A DNA stretch of 64,000 nt, taken from NCBI RefSeq assembly GCF_002844535.1, contig NZ_PJNH01000001.1:1084905-1148904 (forward strand), in the 5' to 3' direction. Source of the DNA: Halalkalibacillus sediminis (lineage in GTDB: Bacteria; Bacillota; Bacilli; Bacillales; Alkalibacillaceae). The notes under the pieces were generated by a model. The model was given only the letters and a program-made list of their open reading frames with translations. It searched no databases and was not told the DNA's origin. The translations under genes and the position numbers were made by a program. This document shows, piece by piece, positions 1-8,275 of the stretch; positions within the stretch are counted from its first letter, which is position 1, and each line of letters begins with the position of its first letter.

Positions 1-1224
1 TACCAAGCGTACTACTCGGATGAATTCTTCTTTCAATTGATCAGGACGAGCGAAAATGTGTGCGTCATTCAATGTCATACCTCTTACACGTTGAAGCCCA
101 GCAAGTGCACCCGACATTTCATAACGGTGCATCTGACCAAGTTCTGCAATACGTACCGGAAGATTACGATAGCTGTGCAGCTGATTTTTATAAACCATCA
201 TATGATGCGGACAATTCATTGGGCGAAGAACTAAATCTTCGTTATCCATCGACATTTCAGGGAACATATCATCTTGATAATGATCCCAGTGACCACTTGT
301 CTTATAAAGATCGACGCTCCCTAGTACAGGAGTATAAACGTGGTCATAACCTAAACGCTCCTCGATATCGACAATATAACGTTCGATCGTACGACGGATT
401 GTTGCCCCTTTCGGAAGCCACATTGGTAGACCTTGACCAACTTTCTGGGAAATCGTGAAGATCTCTAGTTCTTTACCTAATTTACGGTGGTCACGTTCTT
501 TTGCTTCTTCTAATAAATGCAAGTATTCTTCTAGCTGACCTTTTTTCTCGAATGCAGTTCCGTAGATACGCTGCAACATTTTGTTGTTGCTGTCTCCACG
601 CCAATAAGCGCCTGAGATTGATAACAACTTGAACACTTTGATTTTACCTGTATGCGGAACATGAACTCCTCGGCATAGATCAAAAAATTCACCTTGTTCG
701 TAGAAAGAAATGGCTTCACCTTCCGGAATATCATCGATTAATTCGAGTTTCAAATCATCACCAATTTCACGGTACTTTTGTTTCGCTTCTTCGCGAGAAA
801 GTTCGAAACGCTTTATTTCATGTGCTTCATCAACGATTCTTTTCATTTCTTTTTCAATTTTCGGTAGATCTTCAGGAGTTATTGATTCTTCCATGTCTAA
901 ATCGTAATAGAAACCATCTTCAATAGTTGGACCGACTCCCAGTTTCACATCGGGATATAGACGTTTGATTGCTTGAGCCATCAAGTGTGCTGTAGAGTGT
1001 CTTAACACATCGATGCCTTCTTCGTCACGATAAGTGACAATCGCAATCTCTCCGTCTTTTTCTAAACCAGTTCGAAGATCGACCATTTCGCCGTTGAACT
1101 TCCCTGCAAGAGCTTGTTTTTTCAAACCGGAGCTGATCGATCCAGCAATATCTTCGGTTGTCGACCCTTTAGGAAACTCCTTAGTATTTCCATCTGGGAA
1201 CGTAATTTGAATCATGTCTGCCAT
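1..1224 (-). CDS. thrS: Threonyl-tRNA synthetase, 3' end outside window
   Basis: Charges tRNA-Thr in the cytoplasm. The first 408 codons are present: an N-terminal TGS domain (about residues 3-64), the editing domain with HSTAH at 76-80, and the class II catalytic core up to motif 2 (RYEMSG, about 366-371). The anticodon-binding C-terminus lies beyond position 1. The start is the ATG at 1224, preceded by AAGGAG at good spacing. The gene is led by a T-box riboswitch (about 1560-1812), so transcription should respond to uncharged tRNA-Thr. Unusually, about 340 nt containing a dispersed repeat separate the T-box terminator from the start codon. Identification is certain. Confidence 0.97.
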   Translation of the reverse strand, partial: MADMIQITFPDGNTKEFPKGSTTEDIAGSISSGLKKQALAGKFNGEMVDLRTGLEKDGEIAIVTYRDEEGIDVLRHSTAHLMAQAIKRLYPDVKLGVGPTIEDGFYYDLDMEESITPEDLPKIEKEMKRIVDEAHEIKRFELSREEAKQKYREIGDDLKLELIDDIPEGEAISFYEQGEFFDLCRGVHVPHTGKIKVFKLLSISGAYWRGDSNNKMLQRIYGTAFEKKGQLEEYLHLLEEAKERDHRKLGKELEIFTISQKVGQGLPMWLPKGATIRRTIERYIVDIEERLGYDHVYTPVLGSVDLYKTSGHWDHYQDDMFPEMSMDNEDLVLRPMNCPHHMMVYKNQLHSYRNLPVRIAELGQMHRYEMSGALAGLQRVRGMTLNDAHIFARPDQLKEEFIRVVRLV

Positions 1225-1251
1225 AGCTAAAACACTCCTTTTTAATTGGCG

Positions 1252-1375
1252 CTGCTGAAGTTTGTTGTTGCTTCTAACGAATCGCTTAGAAGCTTTCGTT
1301 TGTGACGACCTGGATGGTCTAATGACGGCGTTCGTTACAGGACGTAACGGACTTTAGCCGTCCCTAGGGGCTTGC
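1252..1375 (+). repeat. Dispersed structured repeat, copy C, in thrS leader
   Basis: This copy shares its core with 28813-28980 and 44561-44666. Nested stems are visible: GACGGC (1324-1329) pairs with GCCGTC (1357-1362), enclosing CGTTAC (1333-1338) paired with GTAACG (1344-1349). An adjacent perfect hairpin GCTTCTAA/TTAGAAGC spans 1270-1293. It lies in the thrS leader between the T-box terminator and the start codon. The outer limits are uncertain; only the core is well matched. The remainder, about 1376-1560, shows no gene I can support. Confidence 0.65.
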
Positions 1376-1559
1376 CCTTTCCCTCAACTAATTTTTCCAT
1401 CATTGTCATTCTGGAGAAATGGATTTTCGGACTGCGCTCATCCCTTAGGCGTCTCGGCTTCACGCGATTCTTCAGATTCATTGAAGTACGAATAGTACTG
1501 CCCCTATCTATCTTTTCAACAATGAACTTTAACAACACTTTTCTAAAATAATTGCAAAT

Positions 1560-1812
1560 AAAAAACACTCATCCCTAAATTAATAGGGACGAGTGTATAT
1601 ACCCGTGGTTCCACCCTGATTCTGCATAATGATGCAGCTCTCAGTTCATCGATAACGCCGATGATACGTTGATTACTACTCTATTCATAATCAATGCTCT
1701 GAGGTGGTCAACAAATCTCCATACTTGAAAGCTTTCAGCCGCGGCTTTCTTCTCTGTAAAGCTGGTTTTAACTTGTCGTTGTCCTCTTCTTCGCATAGCT
1801 GTTTACATTTAT
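1560..1812 (-). promoter_or_regulatory. T-box riboswitch of thrS
   Basis: Read on the minus strand, the conserved T-box AGGGTGGAACCACGGG (around 1600-1615) is followed by a terminator hairpin (CTCGTCCCTA, short loop, TAGGGATGAG, then a T run near 1563). A stem I region lies upstream. ACC in the context GTTGACCACCTC is a plausible Thr specifier. Binding of uncharged tRNA-Thr should favour the antiterminator and allow thrS expression. Confidence 0.9.
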
Positions 1813-1821
1813 TATGTACGT

Positions 1822-1850
1822 ATTATATCGAGGACACTCCATAAAATCAA
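1822..1850 (-). promoter_or_regulatory. SigmaA-type promoter of thrS
   Basis: On the minus strand TTGATT (1845-1850) and TATAAT (1822-1827) are separated by exactly 17 bases, directly upstream of the T-box leader and directly after the ytxC stop codon. The predicted transcript start is near 1815. Confidence 0.7.
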
Positions 1851-1851
1851 G

Positions 1852-2652
1852 TTATTCTTTTATTTTGTACGGAAATTGTTCGATTGGGAATAATTTAACC
1901 TTTTCTTGAAACACATTCAAAAGAAAGTAAACGAGGTGCATTTGCTCGTTAGCTGTATACAGATTCACTTCTTCAGGTGCTATAGATAAGAGACTGCTTA
2001 ATACTTCTGGATACTCATGATCTAGTACATTGAATCTAAACTGATTATTAAAATGAGTAGGCTCAATGATTTGACCATTTCGGTCGTAGAAAACAGCTGA
2101 CCCATCGAGATACACTGTGACTGAATCAATGGCCGGGGGTTCATTTTTTAAATACTGTCTGAGTTCATGCATCTTTTCTTGAAAATGAAGTTCATAGAGC
2201 CATTCCTCAATTCCGTAACCGACAATTTCTTTCCAGCTTTCTTCATGCTCAAAAAGCTCAGCATAAAGTCTTCCCATATCTACTTCTGAACGCTGCATAT
2301 ATCCATATAAAAAATAAATCAGGCGTTCATATAAGGAAAAGCGAAGACGGCTGTGTAGAAGTTTTGTCGTTTCGCAAATAGATGTGATGAAAGGAATGAT
2401 TTGCTCCACTTCATCACGTTGATAGTAATAGGTATCCATAAGAATCTTTTCTGAAATTTTCGGGACATAACTTTCTAGGATGTATGGATAAATCAAATCA
2501 ATCAGGCTCGTTTTTTTCAAGACATGGAAGTCTCTCAGTTGAACCGAATGACCCTTTAGAAAAACTTTGCCGTTGAATTCAGTATTCAACACGTAAAAAT
2601 AAAATTGATTAGCTTCTTTCTCTGTAAGAAAATTAAAATTCATAACTCTCAC
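1852..2652 (-). CDS. ytxC: YtxC-like sporulation protein
   Basis: A 266-residue protein matching in length, position (between thrS and dnaI) and general character the YtxC family, which is restricted to spore formers. Its biochemical role is not known. It is rich in aromatic and charged residues; I see no signal peptide, membrane segment or catalytic motif. Start: GTG at 2652 has GAGGG five bases upstream; ATG at 2643 is an alternative with a much longer spacing. It is separated from dnaI by a dispersed repeat that supplies a terminator, so it is probably transcribed from its own promoter. Confidence 0.8.
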   Translation of the reverse strand: MRVMNFNFLTEKEANQFYFYVLNTEFNGKVFLKGHSVQLRDFHVLKKTSLIDLIYPYILESYVPKISEKILMDTYYYQRDEVEQIIPFITSICETTKLLHSRLRFSLYERLIYFLYGYMQRSEVDMGRLYAELFEHEESWKEIVGYGIEEWLYELHFQEKMHELRQYLKNEPPAIDSVTVYLDGSAVFYDRNGQIIEPTHFNNQFRFNVLDHEYPEVLSSLLSIAPEEVNLYTANEQMHLVYFLLNVFQEKVKLFPIEQFPYKIKE

Positions 2653-2729
2653 ACATCATCCCTCTTTCGTCATAACCGTATTACAGTTTATGAACAAAGA
2701 GTTGAAAAAATGAGAGCCTGGATGAAACA

Positions 2730-2822
2730 GTGAGAAAAACTTGGCTTATCGCCAAGTCCTAATGGCGAAAGCCTTTGTTTTTCACATATTAACCCTTTAC
2801 AAAGTTAAACATTCTTAAAGTG
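2730..2822 (-). repeat. 3'-UTR repeat and terminator, copy D, after dnaI
   Basis: About 90 bp closely matching 41327-41421 in the same orientation. On the minus strand it begins at the dnaI stop codon and ends in CTTGGC-GATAA-GCCAAG followed by TTTTTC (2735-2756), a typical intrinsic terminator. An internal GGCTTTCGCC segment and complementary outer arms GAAAAAC/GTTTTTC are also present. It likely ends the nrdR-dnaB-dnaI transcript. Confidence 0.75.
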
Positions 2823-3758
2823 TTATAAATCTCTGTGATTCAAGCCTTTAACTTCAATAGGCTGGCTCACTTGACGAATTCGTTCCATGATTCTCGCAGC
2901 TTTCAATTCATCGTATTCACCTTTTCCAGACCGAGCGAGATTATTCTTCAGTTCATCCAAATCATAATTAGAAGTAAAGAACACTGGCAATCGCTCCATC
3001 ATACGGTACTGTAAGATTGCTCCCAACACTTCGTCCCTGAACCAAGGAGATAAAAATTCTGCACCAATATCATCAAGTACAAGCACAGATGCTTTCTTAA
3101 AACGATCAATTTTTTCATTGATTGTGGAATCAGAGATTGAGGCTTTAATTTCACGCACGAATTCCGGCATGTAAATGAAATAAGTATCGATTTTGAGCTG
3201 AGCGAGTTCATTAGCGAGTGCACCTAATAAGTAAGTTTTCCCCACACCGAAACTTCCGTGTAAGTAGAGCCCTTTTTGAGGTAGCTCATTTTGACTGTCA
3301 ACGAAAAATTTACGTACTTGTGCTAGTGCTTGTTTCCGCTCGGGATCAGTCAAATCGACTTTATCAAAAGATGCTTCGTAAATTTCTTTCGGCATGTGCA
3401 AGCTTTTAATTAGTGAACGATGCTCATTTTGTGCAATTTGCTTTTCTTTTCGTGGGCATTCATGATAACTCAAGCGAATGCGTTGGTTCTCCACGATAGC
3501 ATGTGGGACGAAGCCAGGTATGACATTGACACACTTATCTAATGATGCGCACTTTTCACAAGCTTTCGACTGGACGTCATATTCATAAAGTTTAATAAGT
3601 TGTTTTTCAACTTGTTCATTCGTGAGTTCTGGGTGCTGTTGCAATAACTGTTGGACATCACTTGATGCAAGCACCTCTTTTTTCACTTCTTGTAAAGATG
3701 ACTGAAAGCTTTCATTACTTCTCATCCATTGTTTTAAAGCAGATTGTATTGGTTTCAT
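2823..3758 (-). CDS. dnaI: Primosomal protein DnaI, helicase loader
   Basis: AAA+ ATPase that loads the replicative helicase DnaC onto DNA with DnaB and DnaD. The N-terminal half holds a zinc-binding cluster (Cys67, Cys70, Cys76, Cys101 in this numbering), the helicase-interaction region in B. subtilis. The C-terminal ATPase has Walker A GSFGVGKT (168-175) and Walker B LVLDDIGAE (226-234). I chose ATG 3758, giving 311 residues: the AAGGGTGA SD lies six bases upstream and overlaps the dnaB stop. A GTG at 3767 is the longer option. It is translationally linked to dnaB (five bases between genes). Confidence 0.95.
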   Translation of the reverse strand: MKPIQSALKQWMRSNESFQSSLQEVKKEVLASSDVQQLLQQHPELTNEQVEKQLIKLYEYDVQSKACEKCASLDKCVNVIPGFVPHAIVENQRIRLSYHECPRKEKQIAQNEHRSLIKSLHMPKEIYEASFDKVDLTDPERKQALAQVRKFFVDSQNELPQKGLYLHGSFGVGKTYLLGALANELAQLKIDTYFIYMPEFVREIKASISDSTINEKIDRFKKASVLVLDDIGAEFLSPWFRDEVLGAILQYRMMERLPVFFTSNYDLDELKNNLARSGKGEYDELKAARIMERIRQVSQPIEVKGLNHRDL

Positions 3759-3763
3759 TCGAT

Positions 3764-5161
3764 TCACCCTTTATGATTCGATCGCGAAAAACTTTTGAAA
3801 AATTTCTCGAGCTCTTCTTGTTCCTTATCATCTTGAGGAGCAGAACGTTGCTGAGCTGGTTGCTGTGAAGTTTTCTTCTGATTCTTCTCTTCCTGATACC
3901 ATTTAGGTAGGACTTCTTTTGATTTCTGCTGTTTATTATAACTCTGAGTTTTCTGTTGATTTTTTTGTTGCCATTTTTGATACATATTGTTTTCTTGTTT
4001 TGCTAGATCCATTGCTTCCTTCGCGGTTGTAATATGCGCACGACTCCAGTGTGCAGCAATTGTTTCAATATAATTTTTCGATAGTTTATTTCCGATTTTA
4101 TTCAACACATAATGAACGAGTACATTCATCACGGGCTGTGACAGTCCGTGCTCCTCCATCATATCCGTCAGCATATTGACTTCTTTCATAGAAGCTTTGC
4201 CTGAAGAAGAATGATCTTCAAGGATTTCACGGTGAGTTACAGACTCGAAATGCTGAATGATCTGAGCCTCTTTTTCATTTGCAGGTTGTGGTTTAGTTTT
4301 TGAAGGTTGTTCTTTTAATGAAGTATTTTGAGTATCTTCGTTTTTTGTATATAGCCTTGGAGGAATACTACCATGTTTTTTGTAGTAGATATCCTTACAC
4401 ATATCGAGAAACTCTTTACGATCAAACTGTTGTTGTTCGTCCACTGCCCACAACACAGCTTTCTCTAACTCTAAGAAATCGACATCATAAATATGAGTCA
4501 TTTTCTCTATGAACCGGATGTTGCCTGTTGATAAAATATTCTTCGGGTTCACTTTCTGTTGTTGAAGCATTTTATGAAGCCACTCAACCGGCAGCTTCGT
4601 TTCAACGACTAAAGTATCATCACTCGGTGCTTGTGTGGCCTGCTGCATCACCATTTCTGGTTTGATCGTGGTAAACACTTCATCGAAGCGTTTTGTCACT
4701 TCTTTTACATTAGTGGGACGAGAGGTTTTAATTAGTAACTTTCTCTTTAGTTGATTCAAATCCTCTTTACCTAAATGGTGTTCTAAGAGGACAGAAAGCA
4801 TCGGATCTTCAAAGAAACCTTTGACTGAATAAGGTCGATTCAAATAGTAATAGAAAGTAGTGAAAGATCCTTCTTCCTTAAAAGATTTCAGAAGTCCAAT
4901 CGCTTCGATTTTTTTACGAGCTTCATAGAAATCATCCAACGTCATATTTAAACGACTCATCATCTGATGGTGTGAAATCGATGATTGGCTCGGTTGAACG
5001 CTAGCCTCTTTCCACAACGATTGAAAAACAGCTACGCTTTTCATACCGATCAGTGGTTGATAAAGCATTGCAAGAACTAACTCCGCGTCTTCATTAAAAG
5101 CATCTTCTTGAAAGATTTTCATTCTATCATTAGGTAAAAGATGCTTCATTCGATCATTCAT
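3764..5161 (-). CDS. dnaB: Replication initiation and membrane attachment protein DnaB
   Basis: Gram-positive DnaB acts in helicase loading at oriC and in PriA-dependent restart; it is not the E. coli helicase of the same name. The 465-residue product has the two DnaB/DnaD-type regions: an N-terminal winged-helix part (about 15-110) and the C-terminal DDBH2-like region (about 310-400, ending near NNMYQKWQQK), followed by a Gln/Lys-rich tail. GGGAGGTGG sits five bases before the ATG at 5161; an in-frame ATG at 5179 lacks an SD. It is the middle gene of the nrdR-dnaB-dnaI operon. Confidence 0.93.
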   Translation of the reverse strand: MNDRMKHLLPNDRMKIFQEDAFNEDAELVLAMLYQPLIGMKSVAVFQSLWKEASVQPSQSSISHHQMMSRLNMTLDDFYEARKKIEAIGLLKSFKEEGSFTTFYYYLNRPYSVKGFFEDPMLSVLLEHHLGKEDLNQLKRKLLIKTSRPTNVKEVTKRFDEVFTTIKPEMVMQQATQAPSDDTLVVETKLPVEWLHKMLQQQKVNPKNILSTGNIRFIEKMTHIYDVDFLELEKAVLWAVDEQQQFDRKEFLDMCKDIYYKKHGSIPPRLYTKNEDTQNTSLKEQPSKTKPQPANEKEAQIIQHFESVTHREILEDHSSSGKASMKEVNMLTDMMEEHGLSQPVMNVLVHYVLNKIGNKLSKNYIETIAAHWSRAHITTAKEAMDLAKQENNMYQKWQQKNQQKTQSYNKQQKSKEVLPKWYQEEKNQKKTSQQPAQQRSAPQDDKEQEELEKFFKSFSRSNHKG

Positions 5162-5178
5162 CGATTCCACCTCCCTCA

Positions 5179-5643
5179 TTAATCATTTTTTGTCTTTTGA
5201 ATCATATCGTTCAATTCCTTCATGAACACATTGATATCCTTGAACTGACGATAAACTGAAGCAAAGCGGACGTATGCAACTTCGTCTACTTCAGCTAACC
5301 TTTCCATCATGAGTTCTCCAATATCATGACTGTATATTTCTGAATTCCCTTGATTACGCAGGTCTTTTTCAACTTCAAAAGCCATTCGTTCAATTTCTTC
5401 AATAGAAACCGGACGTTTTTCACATGCTTTAATTAAGCCACGCTTAATCTTCTCGCGGTCAAAAGCTTCGCGAGTACCTTCTTTTTTCACGACAATCAAT
5501 GGAATTTCCTCTACACGTTCAAAAGTAGTGAAACGGTAATTACACGTCTCACATTCCCTGCGTCGACGAATTGATCGACCTTCATCGACAGGGCGCGAGT
5601 CTAACACTTTTGTGCTTTTTGCATCGCAATTTGGGCATTTCAT
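5179..5643 (-). CDS. nrdR: Transcriptional repressor NrdR
   Basis: ATP/dATP-sensing repressor of ribonucleotide reductase genes. The 154-residue protein has the N-terminal zinc ribbon (Cys3, Cys6, Cys31, Cys34) with the basic SIRRRR stretch between the cysteine pairs, followed by an ATP-cone domain (about 49-139). Length and both domains match the family exactly. It is the first gene of an operon with dnaB and dnaI, the order seen in B. subtilis. I saw no clear NrdR box in the 140 bases upstream. Confidence 0.97.
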   Translation of the reverse strand: MKCPNCDAKSTKVLDSRPVDEGRSIRRRRECETCNYRFTTFERVEEIPLIVVKKEGTREAFDREKIKRGLIKACEKRPVSIEEIERMAFEVEKDLRNQGNSEIYSHDIGELMMERLAEVDEVAYVRFASVYRQFKDINVFMKELNDMIQKTKND

Positions 5644-5784
5644 CTATTTTCACCCCGACTAATTTCTATCTTTATTCTTATAATTATAACAAACATCGAC
5701 AACAAGCTGCTAGGCAAATCTTATAGATGTGTTATTTAAGAATACTTTCCAACTCTAAATAGTTAAGCATTATTATTCAACATT

Positions 5785-5822
5785 ATAAAAAGGAGCGGAA
5801 ATCTTTCTTAGATTTCCACCCC
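5785..5822 (-). terminator. Terminator downstream of gapB
   Basis: The minus-strand stem GGGGTGGAAATC/GATTTCCGCTCC (12 pairs including two G-U, seven-base loop) is followed by TTTTTA. It lies 20 bases after the gapB stop codon. Confidence 0.85.
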
Positions 5823-5841
5823 TTATATTTTTCAATATTAT

Positions 5842-6864
5842 TTATATTTTAGAATAAGCAAGTTTTTTTCCAACGTATTTAGCTAAGTCGACCACACGGC
5901 ATGAATAACCCCACTCATTATCGTACCAAGCGAGTACTTTGACTTTACGTTCACCAATGACCATCGTAGATAATCCGTCTACAATCGAGGAATATGGGCT
6001 AGTTGTATAGTCGATAGAAACAAGTGGCTCTTCATTGATTGCAAGAATACCGTTCATTTCACCTTCCATCGCTTGATAAAATGCTTGGTTTACTTCTTCT
6101 GCTGTTACATCTTTTTCTAAGTCAACGACTAGATCCACTAATGAAACGTTTGGAGTTGGGACACGTAAAGCTGTTCCGTGTAATTTCCCTTTTAAATCTG
6201 GGAGAACTTCATTGATAGCTTTTGCTGCACCAGTTGAAGTCGGAATGATTGATTGGGTACAACCACGTGCACGACGTAAATCCTTATGAGGATTATCTAA
6301 GTTCTTTTGATCATTCGTGAAAGCGTGAACAGTAGTCATCAAACCATTAACGATACCGAACTGATCGTTCAAGACCTTTGCTACCGGAGCTAAACAGTTC
6401 GTTGTACAAGAAGCGTTAGAAATAACATCATGTGCATCAGCATCATAATCTTCTTCATTAACTCCCATTACGATTGTTCCATCAATCTCTTTACCAGGTG
6501 CAGTAATGACAACTTTTTTCGCACCCGCTTCAATATGCCCTGAAGCTGATTCTTTAGTTTTAAATACACCTGTGGCTTCAATCACCACATCGACTTCAAG
6601 TGCTTCCCAAGGTAAATTTGCAGGCACTCGATCAGATACTTTTTGAATGAGTTGTCCATCTACAGTAATCGTTTCATCACTTGATTGAACTTCACCATCG
6701 TATATTCCATGTACAGAATCGTACTTGATTAAATGTGCTAAAGTATCTGCTGGGTAGCTCGCATTAATTGCAACGACTTCTACTTCTTCATCTTTCATAG
6801 CGCGGCGAAAAACCATGCGCCCTATACGGCCGAATCCATTGATTGCTATCTTTGTTTTCCCCAT
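5842..6864 (-). CDS. gapB: NADP-preferring glyceraldehyde-3-phosphate dehydrogenase, GapB type
   Basis: Interconverts glyceraldehyde-3-phosphate and 1,3-bisphosphoglycerate, in the gluconeogenic direction for GapB-type enzymes. The 340-residue protein has the Rossmann GFGRIG (10-15) and catalytic Cys153 in SNASCTTNC. After the second strand it reads NASYPAD (34-40), where glycolytic GapA has an Asp that selects NAD, so NADP use is expected. ATG 6864 has GGGAGG eight bases upstream; the adjacent TTG at 6867 is less likely. Two CcpN-like operators lie upstream (6889-6931), consistent with repression on glucose. speD, which I recall near here in B. subtilis, is absent. Confidence 0.95.
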   Translation of the reverse strand: MGKTKIAINGFGRIGRMVFRRAMKDEEVEVVAINASYPADTLAHLIKYDSVHGIYDGEVQSSDETITVDGQLIQKVSDRVPANLPWEALEVDVVIEATGVFKTKESASGHIEAGAKKVVITAPGKEIDGTIVMGVNEEDYDADAHDVISNASCTTNCLAPVAKVLNDQFGIVNGLMTTVHAFTNDQKNLDNPHKDLRRARGCTQSIIPTSTGAAKAINEVLPDLKGKLHGTALRVPTPNVSLVDLVVDLEKDVTAEEVNQAFYQAMEGEMNGILAINEEPLVSIDYTTSPYSSIVDGLSTMVIGERKVKVLAWYDNEWGYSCRVVDLAKYVGKKLAYSKI

Positions 6865-6888
6865 CAAAAAAACCTCCCAAATCCATTC

Positions 6889-6931
6889 GTGTTATACTTT
6901 TGTCTAAAAATCACAAAAACAGTATAACACA
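6889..6931 (-). promoter_or_regulatory. Pair of CcpN-like operators in front of gapB
   Basis: On the minus strand TGTGTTATACT (6921-6931) fits the reported B. subtilis CcpN consensus TRTGHYATAYW at all 11 positions. An inverted copy GTGTTATACT lies at 6889-6898 on the plus strand, 32 bases away (about three helical turns). The distal box contains TATACT, which could be the -10 element. Confidence 0.5.
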
Positions 6932-6968
6932 TTAAACCTTGAAAGTGCTATCATTTTTAAAATTAATT

Positions 6969-7574
6969 CTAATCAATGTCGATTTCCCACTTTTTGAGGA
7001 TATCTTTCAACTGCTGGTTACTTTCTTCAACCGTTCCACCGTTATCTATAATCGCATCAGCGCGTTCACGTTTTTCCTCGATCGAGATTTGTGACTTGAT
7101 TCTTTCTGAAGCTTCTTTTTCTGTTGAGTTATCTCGTTCCATCAATCTTTCGAGCTGAACAGAAGGATTCACATAGACAACTAAAATCTTCTCAACATAA
7201 TCAAATAGTTCACTTTCAAATAACAAAGGGATGTCCATTACGACGGCATCGACATCTTGATTAACATGATGGTCCCTTTGTTGCAACATTTCTTTTCGGA
7301 TCTCGGGATGAATGATTCCATTCAGTTCCGTTCTTCGTTCTTCATTCTGGAAAACGATACTCCCCAATGCTTTTCGGTTAAGTGTTCCGTCCTCATATAA
7401 TACATCTTCACCGAAAGCTTTGACGATTTTCTTATAAGCTTCCTCTCCTGGTTCGACAACCTTGCGAGCTATTTGATCTGCATCGACCACAGGGATATTC
7501 CACTCTTTAAACATTTCAGAAATCGTCGACTTACCTGTTGCTATACTTCCCGTCAGTCCAATTACTACTGTCAC
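6969..7574 (-). CDS. coaE: Dephospho-CoA kinase
   Basis: Last step of coenzyme A synthesis: phosphorylates the ribose 3'-OH of dephospho-CoA. The P-loop GSIATGKST is at 9-17, with the expected DADQIARKVV near residue 35 and DIPLLFE in the middle, as in CoaE proteins (about 200 residues). GTG 7574 has AGGTGA five bases upstream; GTG 7583, which abuts the ytaF stop, is possible and would add three residues. It is probably co-transcribed with mutM and ytaF. Confidence 0.94.
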   Translation of the reverse strand: MTVVIGLTGSIATGKSTISEMFKEWNIPVVDADQIARKVVEPGEEAYKKIVKAFGEDVLYEDGTLNRKALGSIVFQNEERRTELNGIIHPEIRKEMLQQRDHHVNQDVDAVVMDIPLLFESELFDYVEKILVVYVNPSVQLERLMERDNSTEKEASERIKSQISIEEKRERADAIIDNGGTVEESNQQLKDILKKWEIDID

Positions 7575-7583
7575 TATACTCAC

Positions 7584-8216
7584 CTACTTTATGAAATTCC
7601 AGATTCCTATAAATATAAAAATAATGCCGGGTAAAAAAGATAAAGGTTGGACCCAAGAAACAGATCGAATCCATTTTCCAGTTTGATTCCCTAACGCGAG
7701 GAAAAACATAGAGCTGATACCAATCATGCTAGCAGCAACCATAAAAGGAAGTTCAGTGAACCCTACACCAATCCCACTTCCAAGGGAGTCCATAGATAAA
7801 GCTGTCGCTACAAAAAACGATTCCTTTCCGGTGATAGATCCAGAGTGGTCGACATCAGCTTTGTGAGGTTGTTTTAATATCAACCAAATCATTTTCAAAT
7901 TCCATTGTTGACCTTTTGAAAGGGTGTATTGTTTCCACTTCGTCTTTTGTTCCTGAAGCCATTGCTTTAAAATCATACAACCGATGACGACAAAAATAAC
8001 GCTGCCGATATACCTAGACACATGAGGCAAGATCGTCTCGATCAAGTCCCCCATACTATACCCTAGTATGAAACTGAGTCCAGTCATTAAGCCAATGATA
8101 CCATAGGTTGACCCTCCTACGTGAATCGAACGGAGACTGTAGGTCAATCCAAAGAAATAACTATCGAAACTGACAGCAAAACTTAGTAGAATAAGTACTA
8201 TTATTAACTCTTCCAA
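7584..8216 (-). CDS. ytaF: Sporulation membrane protein YtaF
   Basis: Polytopic membrane protein, related to the MntP family of efflux pumps and linked in B. subtilis to sporulation; the substrate is unknown. About six hydrophobic segments span the 210 residues. The Asp-containing segment DHSGSITGKESFFVATALSMDS recalls the MntP repeat; only the family resemblance is claimed. Start: TTG at 8216, seven bases after AAGGAG, giving the same length I recall for the B. subtilis protein. The SD lies in the 3' arm of a strong hairpin (8218-8267), so translation may be controlled. It is immediately followed by coaE. Confidence 0.88.
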   Translation of the reverse strand: MEELIIVLILLSFAVSFDSYFFGLTYSLRSIHVGGSTYGIIGLMTGLSFILGYSMGDLIETILPHVSRYIGSVIFVVIGCMILKQWLQEQKTKWKQYTLSKGQQWNLKMIWLILKQPHKADVDHSGSITGKESFFVATALSMDSLGSGIGVGFTELPFMVAASMIGISSMFFLALGNQTGKWIRSVSWVQPLSFLPGIIFIFIGIWNFIK

Positions 8217-8217
8217 A

Positions 8218-8267
8218 AGAAAGCTCCTTCCATAAGCATTCAAACTATCTTATGAAAAGAGCTTTCT
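8218..8267 (-). promoter_or_regulatory. Hairpin sequestering the ytaF ribosome binding site
   Basis: In the minus-strand RNA, AGAAAGCTC (8259-8267) pairs with GAGCTTTCT (8218-8226) and CATAAG (8249-8254) with CTTATG (8231-8236). The 3' arm and internal loop contain the AAGGAG SD of ytaF, and the TTG start follows directly. There is no T run after the stem, so it does not look like a terminator. Confidence 0.6.
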
Positions 8268-8275
8268 CTATGTGT

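Noticed and set aside
1335..1568. 77-codon minus-strand ORF in the thrS leader
   Set aside because: It lies across repeat copy C flanks and the T-box terminator, has no SD and no protein character.
5162..5179. Upstream ATG of dnaB at 5179
   Set aside because: No SD precedes it, whereas GGGAGGTGG sits ideally before ATG 5161.
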